Assembly (NCBI RefSeq): GCF_003173775.1
Contig: NZ_CP029552.1
Span: 2,890,001-2,954,000 of the forward strand
Source: Methylobacterium sp. 17Sr1-1
GTDB lineage: Bacteria; Pseudomonadota; Alphaproteobacteria; Rhizobiales; Beijerinckiaceae
Reading direction: 5' to 3'
DNA length: 64,000 nucleotides
Shown here: positions 34,983 through 47,771 of the stretch, piece by piece
Layout: each line of letters starts with the position of its first letter
Position numbering within the stretch: position 1 is the first letter of the stretch
Notes under the pieces: generated by a model
The model's input: only the letters and a program-made list of their open reading frames with translations
Databases searched by the model: none
What the model was told of the DNA's origin: nothing
Made by a program: the position numbers and the translations under genes

Positions 34983-36325
34983 GCCACGGACCTCCCGGCG
35001 AACGCGGCACGACGGAGCAGCGCGGCGGGATCGATCAGCGGCAGCGGCCCGCCCGGCAGGTCGGCGACCCGGGTCAGCGCGGCGCCGAGCCCCTCCGCAA
35101 ATTCCCCGGCGGCCCCGTGCGGCGCCGGACGGATCGCCGCGGTCTCCGGCCGCACCAGCCGCGCCGCGCCATCGACGAGGAGGCCGGCCCGTGCGCCCCC
35201 GGCCTCGACCACCACGAGGCGCCGCGAGCCGATCCCGGGCGGCACGCCGGGGTGCCGGCGCAGGTCGAGGACCGGCAGCGTCCCGCCGCGGACGGCCAGC
35301 ATCCCGGCGAGGCCGTCCGGCGCCCGGGGCACCCGCACGAGGGCGTCCGGCGCCCGCTCCACCCGGCGCACCGCCCCGGCGGGCAGGCCGTAGGCGTTGC
35401 CGGCGAGGTCGACGACGACGATCGGCTCGGTGCCGGCGGCGAAGGGAGCGGCCCGCGCCGGCTCCGCCGCGCCGGCGAGGGCCTGCGGCGACAGGAGGCA
35501 GACGAGGGTCCCGTCGTCGCGGCGCAGGAAGCCCGCCGCCAGCCCGGCGGCCGGGCCGGCGCGGCGCAGGGTTCGGGGCACCGGGTCGATCGCCTCCGGC
35601 CGCACCCGCAGCACCGGCCCGACCCGCTCGGCCACCAGCCCGAGGCCGCGGAGCACCGCGACCCGGGTGCCGGCGCCGCCCGCGAGCCCGAGCCGGGCGG
35701 CGAGGTCGACGAGCGGCAGCGCCCGCCCGCGCCACGACATCGTGCCGAGGGGGACGGCCCTCGCATCGGAGGCCGGCGCGACGCTCTCCGGACGACGCGT
35801 CACCGCCTCGACCGCGTCGAGCGGCAGGGCGTAGGATCGCCCGGCGGCCGTGAGGGCCAGGAAGGCGACGTCCGGAGCGCTGTCGGGGACGGCCCGCGGC
35901 GGAACCGCATGGCTGCGCGACGCCGCGGCATCGGCGTCTCCCCCCGGCCGTCGCGCGAGACGGCCCGCGATCAGGCCCGGCAGGTCGAGGATCGCGGCCC
36001 CGCCCGGATCCGCCTTGAGGCCGACGATTCCGGCGACCAGGAGCCCGACCGGCCCGTCGGCCTCGGCCACCACCATCCGACCCTGGAGGGCCGGCCTCGG
36101 GGTCTCTCGCACCGAGGCCGGCGCGAGCAGCCGGGCGAGGTCGAGGACCGGGAGCGCCGTGCCGCGGCTCTCGGCGAGTCCGACGAGGCATGCCGGCGCC
36201 CCCGGCACCCGGGTCAGGGCCGGGACCGGCGCCAGGCCGCGCACCAGCTCGGCCGGGAGGGCGACGCGCAGGCCCTCGCCGTCGAGGGCGACGACGAGGA
36301 CGCGCTCGCGCCCGGCCTCAGCCAT
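34979..36325 (-). CDS. Triple-domain CheW scaffold protein
   Basis: A 448-residue protein with three consecutive CheW-like domains, roughly residues 1-140, 150-290 and 305-448. Each has the hydrophobic core pattern of the fold: [20 protein letters not shown] with [30 protein letters not shown] with [31 protein letters not shown] with [12 protein letters not shown] normal CheW has one domain of about 150 residues. It should bridge the MCP and CheA; three modules could crosslink more partners in an array. Its start overlaps the MCP stop by 8 bp. Confidence 0.88.
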   Translation of the reverse strand: MAEAGRERVLVVALDGEGLRVALPAELVRGLAPVPALTRVPGAPACLVGLAESRGTALPVLDLARLLAPASVRETPRPALQGRMVVAEADGPVGLLVAGIVGLKADPGGAAILDLPGLIAGRLARRPGGDADAAASRSHAVPPRAVPDSAPDVAFLALTAAGRSYALPLDAVEAVTRRPESVAPASDARAVPLGTMSWRGRALPLVDLAARLGLAGGAGTRVAVLRGLGLVAERVGPVLRVRPEAIDPVPRTLRRAGPAAGLAAGFLRRDDGTLVCLLSPQALAGAAEPARAAPFAAGTEPIVVVDLAGNAYGLPAGAVRRVERAPDALVRVPRAPDGLAGMLAVRGGTLPVLDLRRHPGVPPGIGSRRLVVVEAGGARAGLLVDGAARLVRPETAAIRPAPHGAAGEFAEGLGAALTRVADLPGGPLPLIDPAALLRRAAFAGRSVA

Positions 36326-38282
36326 CCGCCCGCAGCTCGTCGGCCAGCAGGGCGATCTCCTCGACCGCCGCCGCCAGGTCCTCGGCCCCGCGGGCCTGCT
36401 GGCGGGCGGCGGTGGCGGCCTCGGTCGAGGCGCGGTCGGCCTCCTCGGCGGCCGCGGCGATCTGGCGGGCGCCCGCCGCGACATCGGCGGCGGCGGTGAG
36501 GATCTCGTCGGCCCCGCCGGCGATCTCGCGGTTGGCCTGCTCCAGCTCCGCCACGTCGGCGGCCACCGCGGCGAGGCCGGCCGTGAGGGCCCGGTTCTTC
36601 GCCACCTCGGCCTCGGCGGCGGCCGCCGCGCGTTCGAGGGCGCGGCGCAACGCGGCGGCGCCATTCCGGATCGTGCGCAGGGTGGCGCGGATCCGCTCGG
36701 TCCCGGCGCTCGCGTCGCGCGACAGCGCCCGGATGTCGCCCGAGACGAGAGCGAAGCCCTGACCGGCCTCGCCGGCGCGGGCGGCCTCGATCGCGCCGCT
36801 CACGGCCAGCATGCCGATCTGCACCGCCACGAGGGCGATGCCCTCCGCGATCGTCTCGATGCGCCCGGTATCGGCCTCGATCGCGCCGAGGCGGTCGAGG
36901 GAGGCGTGCATCCCGTCGAGGGACTGCCCGACCCCGTCGGCGAGGGCGCCGAGGGTGGCGCGGGCCTCGCGCAGGGTCCCGGCGAGGCCCGCGACCTGCG
37001 CGAGCGCATGGTCGGCACCGGTCCGGGCCTCTGCGGCGGCGCGCTCGATCTCCGTCATCGCGGCGGCGGATTGCCGGGCCGCGGCGCTCTGGACGGTCAG
37101 GCCGCGGCTGATCTGGTCGACCGCGGCCAGGATCTCGGCCGCGGCGCCGGACAATTCCTGGATCGAGGCGGAGAGCGCGTCGGCGGCCCCCGCGATCGCC
37201 TCGGGATTCGCGCCGGCCACGCCCGCGGGCTGCGCGGGAGGCGCGCGGTCCGCGCTCGCGCCGCCCAGCGTCTCGGCGAGGGCCGCCAGCGCCTCGGCGG
37301 TGGCCTGGCCCTGGTCGAGGGCTTCCGTCTGCTGGCTCACCGCGCGTTGCGCCTCCTCGGCCGCGGCAGCCTGCTGCTCGGCCGCCGCCGCGACCTGCTC
37401 GGCGCCGGCTTGCGCCTCGCGGGTGGTCGCCTCCGCCCGGAGCGCCGCCGCCAGGATGCTCTGGGCGCCTTCCGCCAATGTGCCGAGATCGGTCCGCGCC
37501 GCCTCGAGCCGTCGGGCGACCCCCGTCCCCGAGGCGGCCTCCGTCACCGCCCGTGCGGCGGCGTCCCGGATCGCGGCGCCGAGCGCCCGGATCTCGGCCC
37601 GGATCGCCTCGGCCCGCTCCCGCACCTCCCCGGCCCCGGCCTCCGCGGTCTCGGCGAGCGCCCGCACCTCGTCGGCGACGATCGTGAAGCCGCGGCCGTG
37701 CTCCCCGGCCCGGACCGCCTCCAGGGCGGCGTTGAGGGCGAGCAGCCCGGTCTGGTCGGCGATCTCCGCGACCGTGCCGGTGACCTCGCCGATGCTCGCC
37801 GCCCCGCGATCGAGGTCGTCGACGATGGCGACCGTCGCGGCCTGCCGCCCGGCCTCGGCCTCGATCGCCGCGACCGACTGGGTCGCCTGGACGCTGGCCT
37901 CGGCGAGCACGGACTGGAACGCGGCGGTACGCTGGCGCGACAGGTCGGCCCGCTCCCGCGCCGCACCGAAGCGCCCGACGATCGCCGCCACCGCGGCGAG
38001 GGACTCTTGCGCCGCACCCGCGGCCTCCTCGGCCCCGCCGGCGATCTGCTCCATCGCCCGGCGCAGCTCCTCGGCCGCCGCCGACGCCTCGGTGACGCCG
38101 GCCGCCAGCTCCTCGGTGGCGGCGCCCAGGCGCTCGGTCGCCTTCCGCCGGCGCATATCCGCTGGCTCGCGGCGCGTATCCGCCGGCTCGCGGGTCCGGC
38201 CCGGCCGGGGCGCGGGTTCCGCCTCCGGCGCCGTGGGCGCACCGTCCCGGGCCGCGAGCTTCGCCTTCTTCACCAGTGCCAT
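36318..38282 (-). CDS. Soluble chemoreceptor (MCP) with two signalling hairpins
   Basis: A 654-residue, alanine/glutamate-rich coiled-coil protein with no membrane helix and no recognisable sensor domain, so a cytoplasmic receptor. The first hairpin tip is canonical: [20 protein letters not shown], then [19 protein letters not shown] second, diverged tip follows about 330 residues later: [20 protein letters not shown], then [20 protein letters not shown]. It is the first gene of the operon that continues through the CheW protein, cheB, cheR, cheA and the STAS gene. Its ATG (38282) is preceded by a short stretch of 15-bp tandem repeats. Input may come through the coiled coil or an unidentified partner. 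Confidence 0.88.
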   Translation of the reverse strand: MALVKKAKLAARDGAPTAPEAEPAPRPGRTREPADTRREPADMRRRKATERLGAATEELAAGVTEASAAAEELRRAMEQIAGGAEEAAGAAQESLAAVAAIVGRFGAARERADLSRQRTAAFQSVLAEASVQATQSVAAIEAEAGRQAATVAIVDDLDRGAASIGEVTGTVAEIADQTGLLALNAALEAVRAGEHGRGFTIVADEVRALAETAEAGAGEVRERAEAIRAEIRALGAAIRDAAARAVTEAASGTGVARRLEAARTDLGTLAEGAQSILAAALRAEATTREAQAGAEQVAAAAEQQAAAAEEAQRAVSQQTEALDQGQATAEALAALAETLGGASADRAPPAQPAGVAGANPEAIAGAADALSASIQELSGAAAEILAAVDQISRGLTVQSAAARQSAAAMTEIERAAAEARTGADHALAQVAGLAGTLREARATLGALADGVGQSLDGMHASLDRLGAIEADTGRIETIAEGIALVAVQIGMLAVSGAIEAARAGEAGQGFALVSGDIRALSRDASAGTERIRATLRTIRNGAAALRRALERAAAAAEAEVAKNRALTAGLAAVAADVAELEQANREIAGGADEILTAAADVAAGARQIAAAAEEADRASTEAATAARQQARGAEDLAAAVEEIALLADELRADG

Positions 38283-38377
38283 CGCGCCCAAAAACCCGCC
38301 CGCGCCTGCGCCGGTGTGCCGGAGGCGTGTCGCCGCGGCAAGCGCCACGGGGGTATCGGGCTGGGGAGTGTGGCGCC

Positions 38378-38439
38378 AAGTCTCGCCTTTCGAAGTCTCG
38401 TCTTTCGAACTCCCGCCTCCCGAAGTCCCGCCGCTTCCG
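38378..38439. repeat. 15-bp tandem repeat, four units
   Basis: AAGTCTCGCCTTTCG, AAGTCTCGTCTTTCG, AACTCCCGCCTCCCG and a longer AAGTCCCGCCGCTTCCG in direct succession, in the divergent region between the MCP and DUF2934 genes. It might hold operator copies or be simple slippage. Confidence 0.7.
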
Positions 38440-38525
38440 GTGGCAGGCCGCTCGGACCGGCGGGTTAGGGTTTCCTTAACCACGAGCCGCGATGGTCCGC
38501 TCAACTGAACACCGAGGAGGTCGGG

Positions 38526-38840
38526 ATGGATCACTTCGAGACGAGCATCCGCGAGCGGGCCTACGCCCTGTGGGAGCGGGACGGCCGCGCGCCGGGCCGC
38601 GACGAGCATTACTGGCGCCTGGCCGAGCAGGAGCTCACCCGGCCGGCGGCGCCGCCGGCCGAGGCGCCGGCCGCCGAGACGGTCGCCGCCAAGCCCGTGC
38701 GCAAGCCGGCGGCCCGCAAACCCGCTGCTGCCAAGAGCGCCGCGGCCAAGGTCGTGGCCGAGGTGGCCGAGGCCGCAGCGAAGCCGGCCCCGCGCCGGCG
38801 CCGCGCCGCCGCCGCGGTCGAGAACGTCACGACGCATTAA
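38526..38840 (+). CDS. DUF2934 domain-containing protein
   Basis: A 104-residue protein. The first 38 residues match DUF2934 ([20 protein letters not shown], then [10 protein letters not shown]). The rest is a low-complexity Ala/Lys/Pro tail with repeated [20 protein letters not shown] units, resembling histone-H1-like tails and suggesting nucleic-acid contact. The ATG at 38526 follows GGAGG. Function unknown; DUF2934 genes are frequent in Methylobacterium and rhizobia. Confidence 0.85.
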   Translation: MDHFETSIRERAYALWERDGRAPGRDEHYWRLAEQELTRPAAPPAEAPAAETVAAKPVRKPAARKPAAAKSAAAKVVAEVAEAAAKPAPRRRRAAAAVENVTTH

Positions 38841-38910
38841 AATGACAGTCGGGCGCGAGCCGCGCCCGACCCGACTACAGAGCCTGCGAGGCCGCGCGAT
38901 CTCCGATTGC

Positions 38911-38941
38911 CCGGCACCTCAGGATGGGGTCGCAGATGGGA
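38911..38941. repeat. Truncated copy of the 26069 palindrome family
   Basis: CCGGCACCTCAGGATGGGGT followed by CGCAGATGGGA matches one arm of the 26069-26217 element with a few changes. The other arm is missing. Confidence 0.6.
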
Positions 38942-38986
38942 TTGGAAAGCGTCTCGTAACGCTGTCCTCGCCTAACAAGCAGGCGC

Positions 38987-40213
38987 TCAGCCCCTTCCGC
39001 CCTGCGGGAGGGGCTTTTTTTCGGTCGCGACCCGCACCGTGAGCCTGCCGCGGCGGCGGATCCGCCACAGCGCGCCGACGAGGACGACGTCGATCACCCC
39101 CAGGACGGCCAGAGCCGCCAGTGTCGCGTCGGCGCCCGCATGGGCGATGAGGTAGGCCCCGGCCGACGGCGCGACGGCCTGCGCGGCGAGGCTCGGCTTC
39201 GCCAGCCGGCCGAGCAGGGCGGCGTAGCGGTCGGGCCCGAACAGGGCGAGCGGCAGGGTGCCGCGGCCGATCGAGTAGAGCCCGTTGCCGGCACCGTAGA
39301 CCACCAGCACCAGGCCCGGTGCCGGCAGCCCGCTCCCCAACAGGAGTAGGCCGACCGCCATCAGCACCACCGCGGCGGTGAGCGTCCAGATCGGGTGGTG
39401 CCGGCTGCGATTCGCCACTTCGAGCAGCCGCGCCCCGACCTGCGACGGCCCGACCAGGGTGCCCAGCGACACCGCCGCCGCCAGCGACAGGCCGCGATCC
39501 TGCAAGAGCGTCAGCAGGTGGACCGAAAAGATCGAGGTGGCGATGCCGGTGCAAGTCACGATCGCGGCGAGCATCAGGAAGACCGGCCGCTCGTCGGCGT
39601 CGAGCGACACCGTATCGGACCGTCCGCCCCCTGCCGCCGGCCGCGGGGCGGCGCGCGGGACCGCCCCCAGGATCAGCGGCAGGCACACGCCGAGTTGCAG
39701 GGCGGCGTAGGTCAGGCAGGTGCCGCGCCAGCCGAGATGCGCGAGCAGGAAGGCCGAGAGCGGCCAGCACAGGGTGCTGGAGAACCCGCCCCACAGGGTC
39801 AGCGTCGTGATCGCCGGGCGCGCATCGGCGCCGTAGAGCCGCCCGAGCGTCGCGAAGGCGGCGTCGTAGAGGCCCGACCCCATCCCGGCGCCGATCACCA
39901 GCCAGCCGAGGCCGAAGACCGGCAGGTTCGGGGCAAGACCCAGGACGACCAGCCCGGCGGCGAGCAGCAGGGCCGACACCGCCAGGACCGGCCGCCCGCC
40001 CCGGCGGCCGATCGTCCGGCCGGCGAAGGGCGCGACGAGGCCCGCCGCCAGCATGCCGGCGGTGAGGCTGCCGAAGATCCAGGGCAGTCCCCAGCCGGTC
40101 TCCGCCGCGATCGAGGGGCCGAGCACCGTCAGCAGGTAGTAGCTGCAGCCCCAGGCGAGGATCTGCACGATGCCGAGCGCCGAGATGACCGGCCAGCGCC
40201 TCTGCGCGATCAC
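38987..40213 (-). CDS. MFS transporter
   Basis: A 408-residue membrane protein with about twelve hydrophobic segments. It opens with RRWPVISALGIVQILAWGCS and has a short loop AGRTIGRRGGRP after the second helix. The middle loop at about residues 190-210 is hydrophilic. MFS members of this type are often annotated as oxalate/formate-like or unknown efflux carriers; I cannot assign a substrate. I prefer the GTG at 40213 because the family-like N-terminus begins there; an ATG at 40318 in the same frame would add 35 Arg/Gly/Pro-rich residues. The gene is divergent from gyrA. Confidence 0.8.
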   Translation of the reverse strand: MIAQRRWPVISALGIVQILAWGCSYYLLTVLGPSIAAETGWGLPWIFGSLTAGMLAAGLVAPFAGRTIGRRGGRPVLAVSALLLAAGLVVLGLAPNLPVFGLGWLVIGAGMGSGLYDAAFATLGRLYGADARPAITTLTLWGGFSSTLCWPLSAFLLAHLGWRGTCLTYAALQLGVCLPLILGAVPRAAPRPAAGGGRSDTVSLDADERPVFLMLAAIVTCTGIATSIFSVHLLTLLQDRGLSLAAAVSLGTLVGPSQVGARLLEVANRSRHHPIWTLTAAVVLMAVGLLLLGSGLPAPGLVLVVYGAGNGLYSIGRGTLPLALFGPDRYAALLGRLAKPSLAAQAVAPSAGAYLIAHAGADATLAALAVLGVIDVVLVGALWRIRRRGRLTVRVATEKKPLPQGGRG

Positions 40214-40516
40214 GAGACGGCCGGGCCCGGGCCGCAAGCCCGCGCGTGGTCCAGAACGACGTCCATCGGCGGCCTCCCGCTTCGGGCGGGCATGAGGACC
40301 GGCGCCCGATTCCCGCATCCTTTGCCAATCTCTAACGAGTTCGCGGGACACTCGTCCACCGAAGTCCGGCGGGGTTGTGGAACATCTCCGGAACACCCAT
40401 CTAAGATGCTGATTTGCTTCGCCTTCCATGCGTTCCGCTGGCACCCGGAGCGCAAATCGGCTAAGCCCTCCGGCAAGAGAATGTGAGCCCGCGCGGGCCG
40501 CGACGAGAGACAGACC

Positions 40517-43276
<2,760 letters not shown>

Positions 43277-43305
43277 TCGGGCCCTTTCATCTGCCTGAAG
43301 AGCAG

Positions 43306-43354
43306 CGCCGTATCTGTGAGCAAGCTAGCTCGCAGATACGGCGTTCTTCGTTTT
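43306..43354 (+). terminator. gyrA terminator
   Basis: 16-nt arms CGCCGTATCTGTGAGC / GCTCGCAGATACGGCG with one mismatch and a 6-nt loop, followed by the T-rich TTCTTCGTTTT, 30 bp after the gyrA stop. Confidence 0.85.
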
Positions 43355-43395
43355 GGATGATGGCTTTTGCTTCGACTAGGATTTAGGTTCTCTGC

Positions 43396-43433
43396 GTCAT
43401 TCCGGGTTCGGGCGTCAGATCCCAGAATGATGG
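43396..43433. repeat. REP-like palindrome (TCATTCCGG family)
   Basis: GTCATTCCGGG and the imperfect complement CCCAGAATGAT, a degenerate member of the family at 3317 and 6405. The remaining sequence up to the L,D-transpeptidase stop shows no gene. Confidence 0.5.
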
Positions 43434-43542
43434 GAACCACAGGACGCAAGACAACGAGTTGCGCAGCGGCCGTCGCTCCTGCTCCCGCACAACCTACTAT
43501 TTTGGGTACCGTCGCCAGGGCTGTTGAATCGGCAAGGCTCCC

Positions 43543-44607
43543 TCACTTCCCGAAATCCACCGTCGCGCCCTTCGCGACGTGTTTCGCGAGATCCCGCGCG
43601 TCCCAGTTCGTCAGCCGGACGCAGCCATGCGACTCGGTCTTGCCGACCTTCTCCGGCTCGGGCGTGCCGTGGATGCCGTAGCCGTCATTGCCCGACAGGT
43701 CGATCCAGACCACGCCGACCGGGTTGTTCGGGCCGGGCTTGATGGTGAACTTGTGCTTCGCCTCGACGCCCTTGAACTCATACTTCGGATTGTAGGTGTA
43801 GGTCGGATCGAAGGCGACGCTCTCGACCTTCAGGACGCCGCTCGGCGCCGGCTTCTCCTCGCTGCCGATCGAGGCCGGGTAGAGGTGGACCAGGGCCCCG
43901 TCCTCGCCGTAGGCCCGGACCTGGAGCGCATCCTTGTCGACCTCGATGCGGGTCACCTTCGGGGCCTGGGGCAGTTCCTTGCCCGGGATGCGGCCGGTCT
44001 CGAGCGGCGGCACCGCCGCGACCGTGATCACCGTGCCGGCCTTGGTCAGGGCCGCGCCGGGGTTGAGGGCGTCCAGCAATCCCTTGCTCATGTGGAAGCG
44101 CTCGGCCAGCATCTCGGCGGGCGAGGCGTAGGAGAGCGCCTTCAGGTCGGCCTGCTCCTCCATCTTCGGCGGGATCTCCTCCACGTATGGGCCGGAAACG
44201 TCCTGCTCGGTCAGCGTGTACTGCGTCACCGCGGGGTCCTGGCTGGTGCCGGACAGGGCCTGCCACAACGGCGCGTCGAGCTCCTTCGCGGCGGTCAGCC
44301 CCTTGGCCTTGGCGAAGCCAGCGAGCGCCCCGCGCAGGTTGTCGCCGTCGCGCCCGTCGATGGCGCCGGGCGAGAAGCCGGCCCGGTCGAGGAGCACCTG
44401 GACCCGAATGGTCAGCGGGTCGGCGGTTTTCGACGACTTCGTCTCCTTCTTCCCGGCGTCCTTGCCCTTCTCCCGACCATCGGGCGCTCCGGCGCCGAAC
44501 TGCGCCTGGTTGATCGCCTCCGCGGTCAGGGGATTTTCCGCGGCGCCGGCCGCGCCCGACAGGCCCACCACCAGCAGAGCCACCCCGAGCCTCGCCGTCC
44601 TGCGCAT
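43543..44607 (-). CDS. L,D-transpeptidase (YkuD domain) with peptidoglycan-binding region
   Basis: A 354-residue periplasmic enzyme that forms 3-3 crosslinks in peptidoglycan or attaches proteins to it. A signal peptide (ARLGVALLVVGLSGAAGA) is followed by a charged Lys/Asp linker and a peptidoglycan-binding-1-like region (IRVQVLLDRAGFSPGAIDG). A LysM-like segment (AERFHMSKGLLDALNPG) precedes the YkuD catalytic domain, which has GYGIHGTPEP and catalytic Cys329 in SHGCVRLTNWDA. It is read in the same direction as the extensin-like gene upstream. Confidence 0.93.
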   Translation of the reverse strand: MRRTARLGVALLVVGLSGAAGAAENPLTAEAINQAQFGAGAPDGREKGKDAGKKETKSSKTADPLTIRVQVLLDRAGFSPGAIDGRDGDNLRGALAGFAKAKGLTAAKELDAPLWQALSGTSQDPAVTQYTLTEQDVSGPYVEEIPPKMEEQADLKALSYASPAEMLAERFHMSKGLLDALNPGAALTKAGTVITVAAVPPLETGRIPGKELPQAPKVTRIEVDKDALQVRAYGEDGALVHLYPASIGSEEKPAPSGVLKVESVAFDPTYTYNPKYEFKGVEAKHKFTIKPGPNNPVGVVWIDLSGNDGYGIHGTPEPEKVGKTESHGCVRLTNWDARDLAKHVAKGATVDFGK

Positions 44608-44685
44608 CCGACACTCTCCCGCATGTCAAACCAGCAAGTCCTAAAAGCGCCGGATGCTGCGTCCCGTTCCCGGATTTCCCCGCAC

Positions 44686-45564
44686 TCACTGGCACAGGCG
44701 GTGGCCGGCCGGACGCTCGCGCTCGTCGAGGTGGAGGTGGTTGGCGTGGGCGGCGTCCGAACCCGGCCCGAGCACGGTGCGGAAGAAGCCGCAGGCGCGG
44801 GCCCGGACCGCGGCCACGAACGCCGCCTCCGGGGTCCCCTCGCGCGCCGCCCCCACCGCCACCGGCGCCCGTCCCTCGACGGTGAAGCCCATCACGTCGA
44901 CCCCGTTGGCGTAGGCGTGCTCGCTGAGCTTGGCGCTCGGATCGTGGTTCTGGCCCCGGCACTCGTAGGAGCCGCCGATCTGGAAGGATTGCGGCGCCTT
45001 GCCGAGGGTCTGCTCGGCGATCGCCCGCACCTCGGTGCTCCAGCGGCCCAGGGCCTCCGCGGCGACGCAGGTAAGGGTGGCGGCGGGCGCGAGGGCGACG
45101 CCGTCGGGCAGGGCGGTCACCCGCAGGGGCTTGGCCGCCCCGCACATCCCGTCGGCGAGGGCTGCGACCGGCTCGGCCTTGACGCCCAGGCGTTCGAGCC
45201 GGCGCAGGCAGGCGGTGTCGTCGGGCACCGCCGTGGCGGGGGTCGGCGCCGGGCCGGAGGGCACGTCCGCGGGCCGCTCGGGCGGCAGCGGCGCCGGCGC
45301 GGGGATCGGGCCGGCCGGCGCGTCCTTGGCAGCGTCCTTGGCAGCGTCCTTGGCGATCTCCTTGGGAGCCCCATCCTTGGCCGCCGGCTCGCTGGTCGCC
45401 GGGACTTTCGCCTCCTCGGGCCGCGGCGGCGGCAGCGGCACCTGCTCGGCCGGAACCCGGCTCAGCGGCGGCGGAGCCGGCGCTGTCTGGCCCATCGCCG
45501 AACCGGCGACGACGGCCGCCCCCGCCAGCGCGGCGAGGATCCGCCCCACGATCGTCCCCGGCAT
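44686..45564 (-). CDS. Extensin-like C-terminal domain protein
   Basis: A 292-residue exported protein. After a signal sequence (ILAALAGAAVVAGSAMG) comes a long Pro/Ala/Lys-rich spacer, including three copies of the KDAA unit encoded by a direct DNA repeat (about 45316-45357). The C-terminal extensin-like domain (about residues 140-290) carries conserved features: SYECRGQNHDPSAKLSEHAY, GVDVMGF and the metal-type HANHLHLDE motif, with several cysteines. These suggest a peptidoglycan-acting metallo-domain near the VanY/MepA type, but activity is unproven. The ATG at 45564 follows GGGGAGGG. Confidence 0.85.
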   Translation of the reverse strand: MPGTIVGRILAALAGAAVVAGSAMGQTAPAPPPLSRVPAEQVPLPPPRPEEAKVPATSEPAAKDGAPKEIAKDAAKDAAKDAPAGPIPAPAPLPPERPADVPSGPAPTPATAVPDDTACLRRLERLGVKAEPVAALADGMCGAAKPLRVTALPDGVALAPAATLTCVAAEALGRWSTEVRAIAEQTLGKAPQSFQIGGSYECRGQNHDPSAKLSEHAYANGVDVMGFTVEGRAPVAVGAAREGTPEAAFVAAVRARACGFFRTVLGPGSDAAHANHLHLDERERPAGHRLCQ

Positions 45565-45710
45565 CCCGCCCTCCCCAGAGTCCCACTCCTCAACGGGAAG
45601 GCAAGCGTGACCGTTCCAGCGCACCATGCCGCGCTCGCGCGATCCCGGCCGCGCTTGCGCCCCCCGCCCCAGGGTCTATCGTCGCCCGCCCAATCAGCGA
45701 GAGGACCAGC

Positions 45711-47768
45711 ATGCGCGGCGTCACGGCGGAGCACGAGCCCAACCCCTTCTCCGAGCCGGCCTGGACCACGCCGCACGGGCTGCCGCCCTTCGAGCGCATC
45801 ACGCCCGCGCATTACGAGCCGGCCTTCGAGCGGGCGCTCGCCCAGCACATCGCCGAGATCGAGGCGATCGCCGGCAATCCCGAGCCGCCGACCTTCGCCA
45901 ACACCATCGAGGCGCTGGAGCGCTCCGGCCAGGCCCTGCGGCGGGTCTCCTCGACCTTCTTCAACCTCACCGGCAGCCACACCAACCCGGAGCTTCAGGC
46001 CGTCGAGCGGGCGGTGGCGCCGCGGCTCGCCCGCCACGGCAGCGCGATCTACCTCAACCCGGACCTGTGGGCGCGGGTCTCCGCAGTCGGTGAGGACGGT
46101 CTCTCCGACGAGGCGAAACGGGTGCGCGAGCGCTACCGCCTGCGCTTCCGCCGCGCCGGGGCCGAGCTCGCGCCCGAGGCCAAGGAGCGGATGGCGGCGA
46201 TCGCCGCGCGGCTCGCCGAGCTCGGCACCCAGTTCAGCCAGAACCTGCTCGCCGACGAGGGCGCCTTCGCGCTGGAGCTGACCGGTGAGGACGACCTCGC
46301 CGGCCTGCCGCCCTTCCTGCGCGCCGCCGCGGCGCGGGCCGCCGAGGAGCGCGGGCTGACGGGTGGTCACGTCATCACCCTGTCGCGCTCGCTGATCGAC
46401 CCGTTCCTGGTCTTCTCGACCAACCGCGCCTTGCGCGAGCGCGCCTACGCCGCCTGGATCAGCCGCGGCGAGAATGGCGGCGACACCGACAACCGGGCGA
46501 TCATCACCGAGACCCTGCGCCTGCGCGCCGAGCGCGCCCGCCTGCTGGGCTACGAGAGCTACGCCGCCTACCGCCTCGACGACACGATGGCCGGCAGCGC
46601 CGAGGCCGCGGTCGGGCTCCTGGAAGAGGTCTGGGCGCCGGCCCGCCGCCGGGCGGAAGCCGAGCGCGACCGGCTCCAGGCCCTCGCCCGCGAGGACGGC
46701 CAGACCTCCGACCTCGCGCCGTGGGACTGGCGCCACTACGCCGAGCGCCTGCGCCGGCGCGAGCACGCCCTCGACGAGGGCGAGATCAAGCCGTACCTCC
46801 CCCTCGAAGGCATGATCCAGGCGGCCTTCGACACCGCGCACCGCCTGTTCGGCCTCTCCTTCACGGAGCTGTCGGACGTGCCGCGCTACCATCCGGAGGT
46901 GCGCGCCTGGGAGGTCGCCGACCGGGACGGGCGGGTGATCGGCCTCTTCCTCGGCGATTACTTCGCGCGGCCGAGCAAGCGCTCGGGCGCCTGGATGAGC
47001 GGCTTCCGCTCGCAGGAGCGTCTGACCGGCGAGGTCACGCCGATCATCGTCAACGTGATGAACTTCGCCAAGGGGGCTGAGGGCGAGCCGGCGCTCCTGT
47101 CCTTCGACGACGCCCGCACGCTGTTCCACGAATTCGGCCACGCCCTGCACGGCCTGCTCTCGAACGTGACCTACCCGATGCTCGCCGGCACCGCGGTGGC
47201 GGGCGACTTCGTCGAACTGCCCTCGCAACTCTACGAGCACTGGCTGGAGCAGCCGGAGGTGTTGCGGGCCCATGCCCGCCACTACCGCACCGGCGAACCG
47301 ATGCCCGAGGACCTGCTGGCCCGGCTGCTCGCCGCCCGCACCTTCAACCAGGGCTTCGCCACGGTGGAATATACGGCCTCGGCCATCGTCGACCTCGACC
47401 TGCACCTCTCGCCGCAGGCCGAGAGCGGCATCGACCCGCTGGCCTTCGAGGCGGAATCCTTGCGCCGCATCGGCATGCCGGCCGAGATCGCGATGCGCCA
47501 CCGCACCCCGCATTTCCAGCACATCTTCGCCGGGGAAGGCTACGCGGCGGGCTATTACAGCTATCTCTGGTCCGAGGTGCTGGACGCCGATGCCTTCGAC
47601 GCCTTCCGGGAGGCGGGGAACATCTTCGATCCCGCCACCGCCGAGCGCCTGCGCACCTACATCTACGGTGCCGGCAACCTGCGCGATGCCCGCAGCGCCT
47701 ACACGGCGTTCCGCGGGCGGCTGCCGAGCACCGGACCGCTGCTGCGCAAGCGCGGGCTGGCGGCGTAA
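45711..47768 (+). CDS. M3 family oligopeptidase (Dcp/PrlC-like)
   Basis: A 685-residue zinc peptidase of the thimet family, degrading oligopeptides in the cytoplasm. The zinc motif HEFGHALHG has His473 and His477 as ligands, with the third ligand Glu in the following helix. Family segments such as FFNLTGSHTNPELQAVE and AGEGYAAGYYSYLWSEVLDAD support Dcp/OpdA membership. There is no signal peptide. The ATG at 45711 follows GAGAGGA. It converges with the osmolyte permease gene, with only 3 bp between the stops. Confidence 0.95.
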   Translation: MRGVTAEHEPNPFSEPAWTTPHGLPPFERITPAHYEPAFERALAQHIAEIEAIAGNPEPPTFANTIEALERSGQALRRVSSTFFNLTGSHTNPELQAVERAVAPRLARHGSAIYLNPDLWARVSAVGEDGLSDEAKRVRERYRLRFRRAGAELAPEAKERMAAIAARLAELGTQFSQNLLADEGAFALELTGEDDLAGLPPFLRAAAARAAEERGLTGGHVITLSRSLIDPFLVFSTNRALRERAYAAWISRGENGGDTDNRAIITETLRLRAERARLLGYESYAAYRLDDTMAGSAEAAVGLLEEVWAPARRRAEAERDRLQALAREDGQTSDLAPWDWRHYAERLRRREHALDEGEIKPYLPLEGMIQAAFDTAHRLFGLSFTELSDVPRYHPEVRAWEVADRDGRVIGLFLGDYFARPSKRSGAWMSGFRSQERLTGEVTPIIVNVMNFAKGAEGEPALLSFDDARTLFHEFGHALHGLLSNVTYPMLAGTAVAGDFVELPSQLYEHWLEQPEVLRAHARHYRTGEPMPEDLLARLLAARTFNQGFATVEYTASAIVDLDLHLSPQAESGIDPLAFEAESLRRIGMPAEIAMRHRTPHFQHIFAGEGYAAGYYSYLWSEVLDADAFDAFREAGNIFDPATAERLRTYIYGAGNLRDARSAYTAFRGRLPSTGPLLRKRGLAA

Positions 47769-47771
47769 CCG

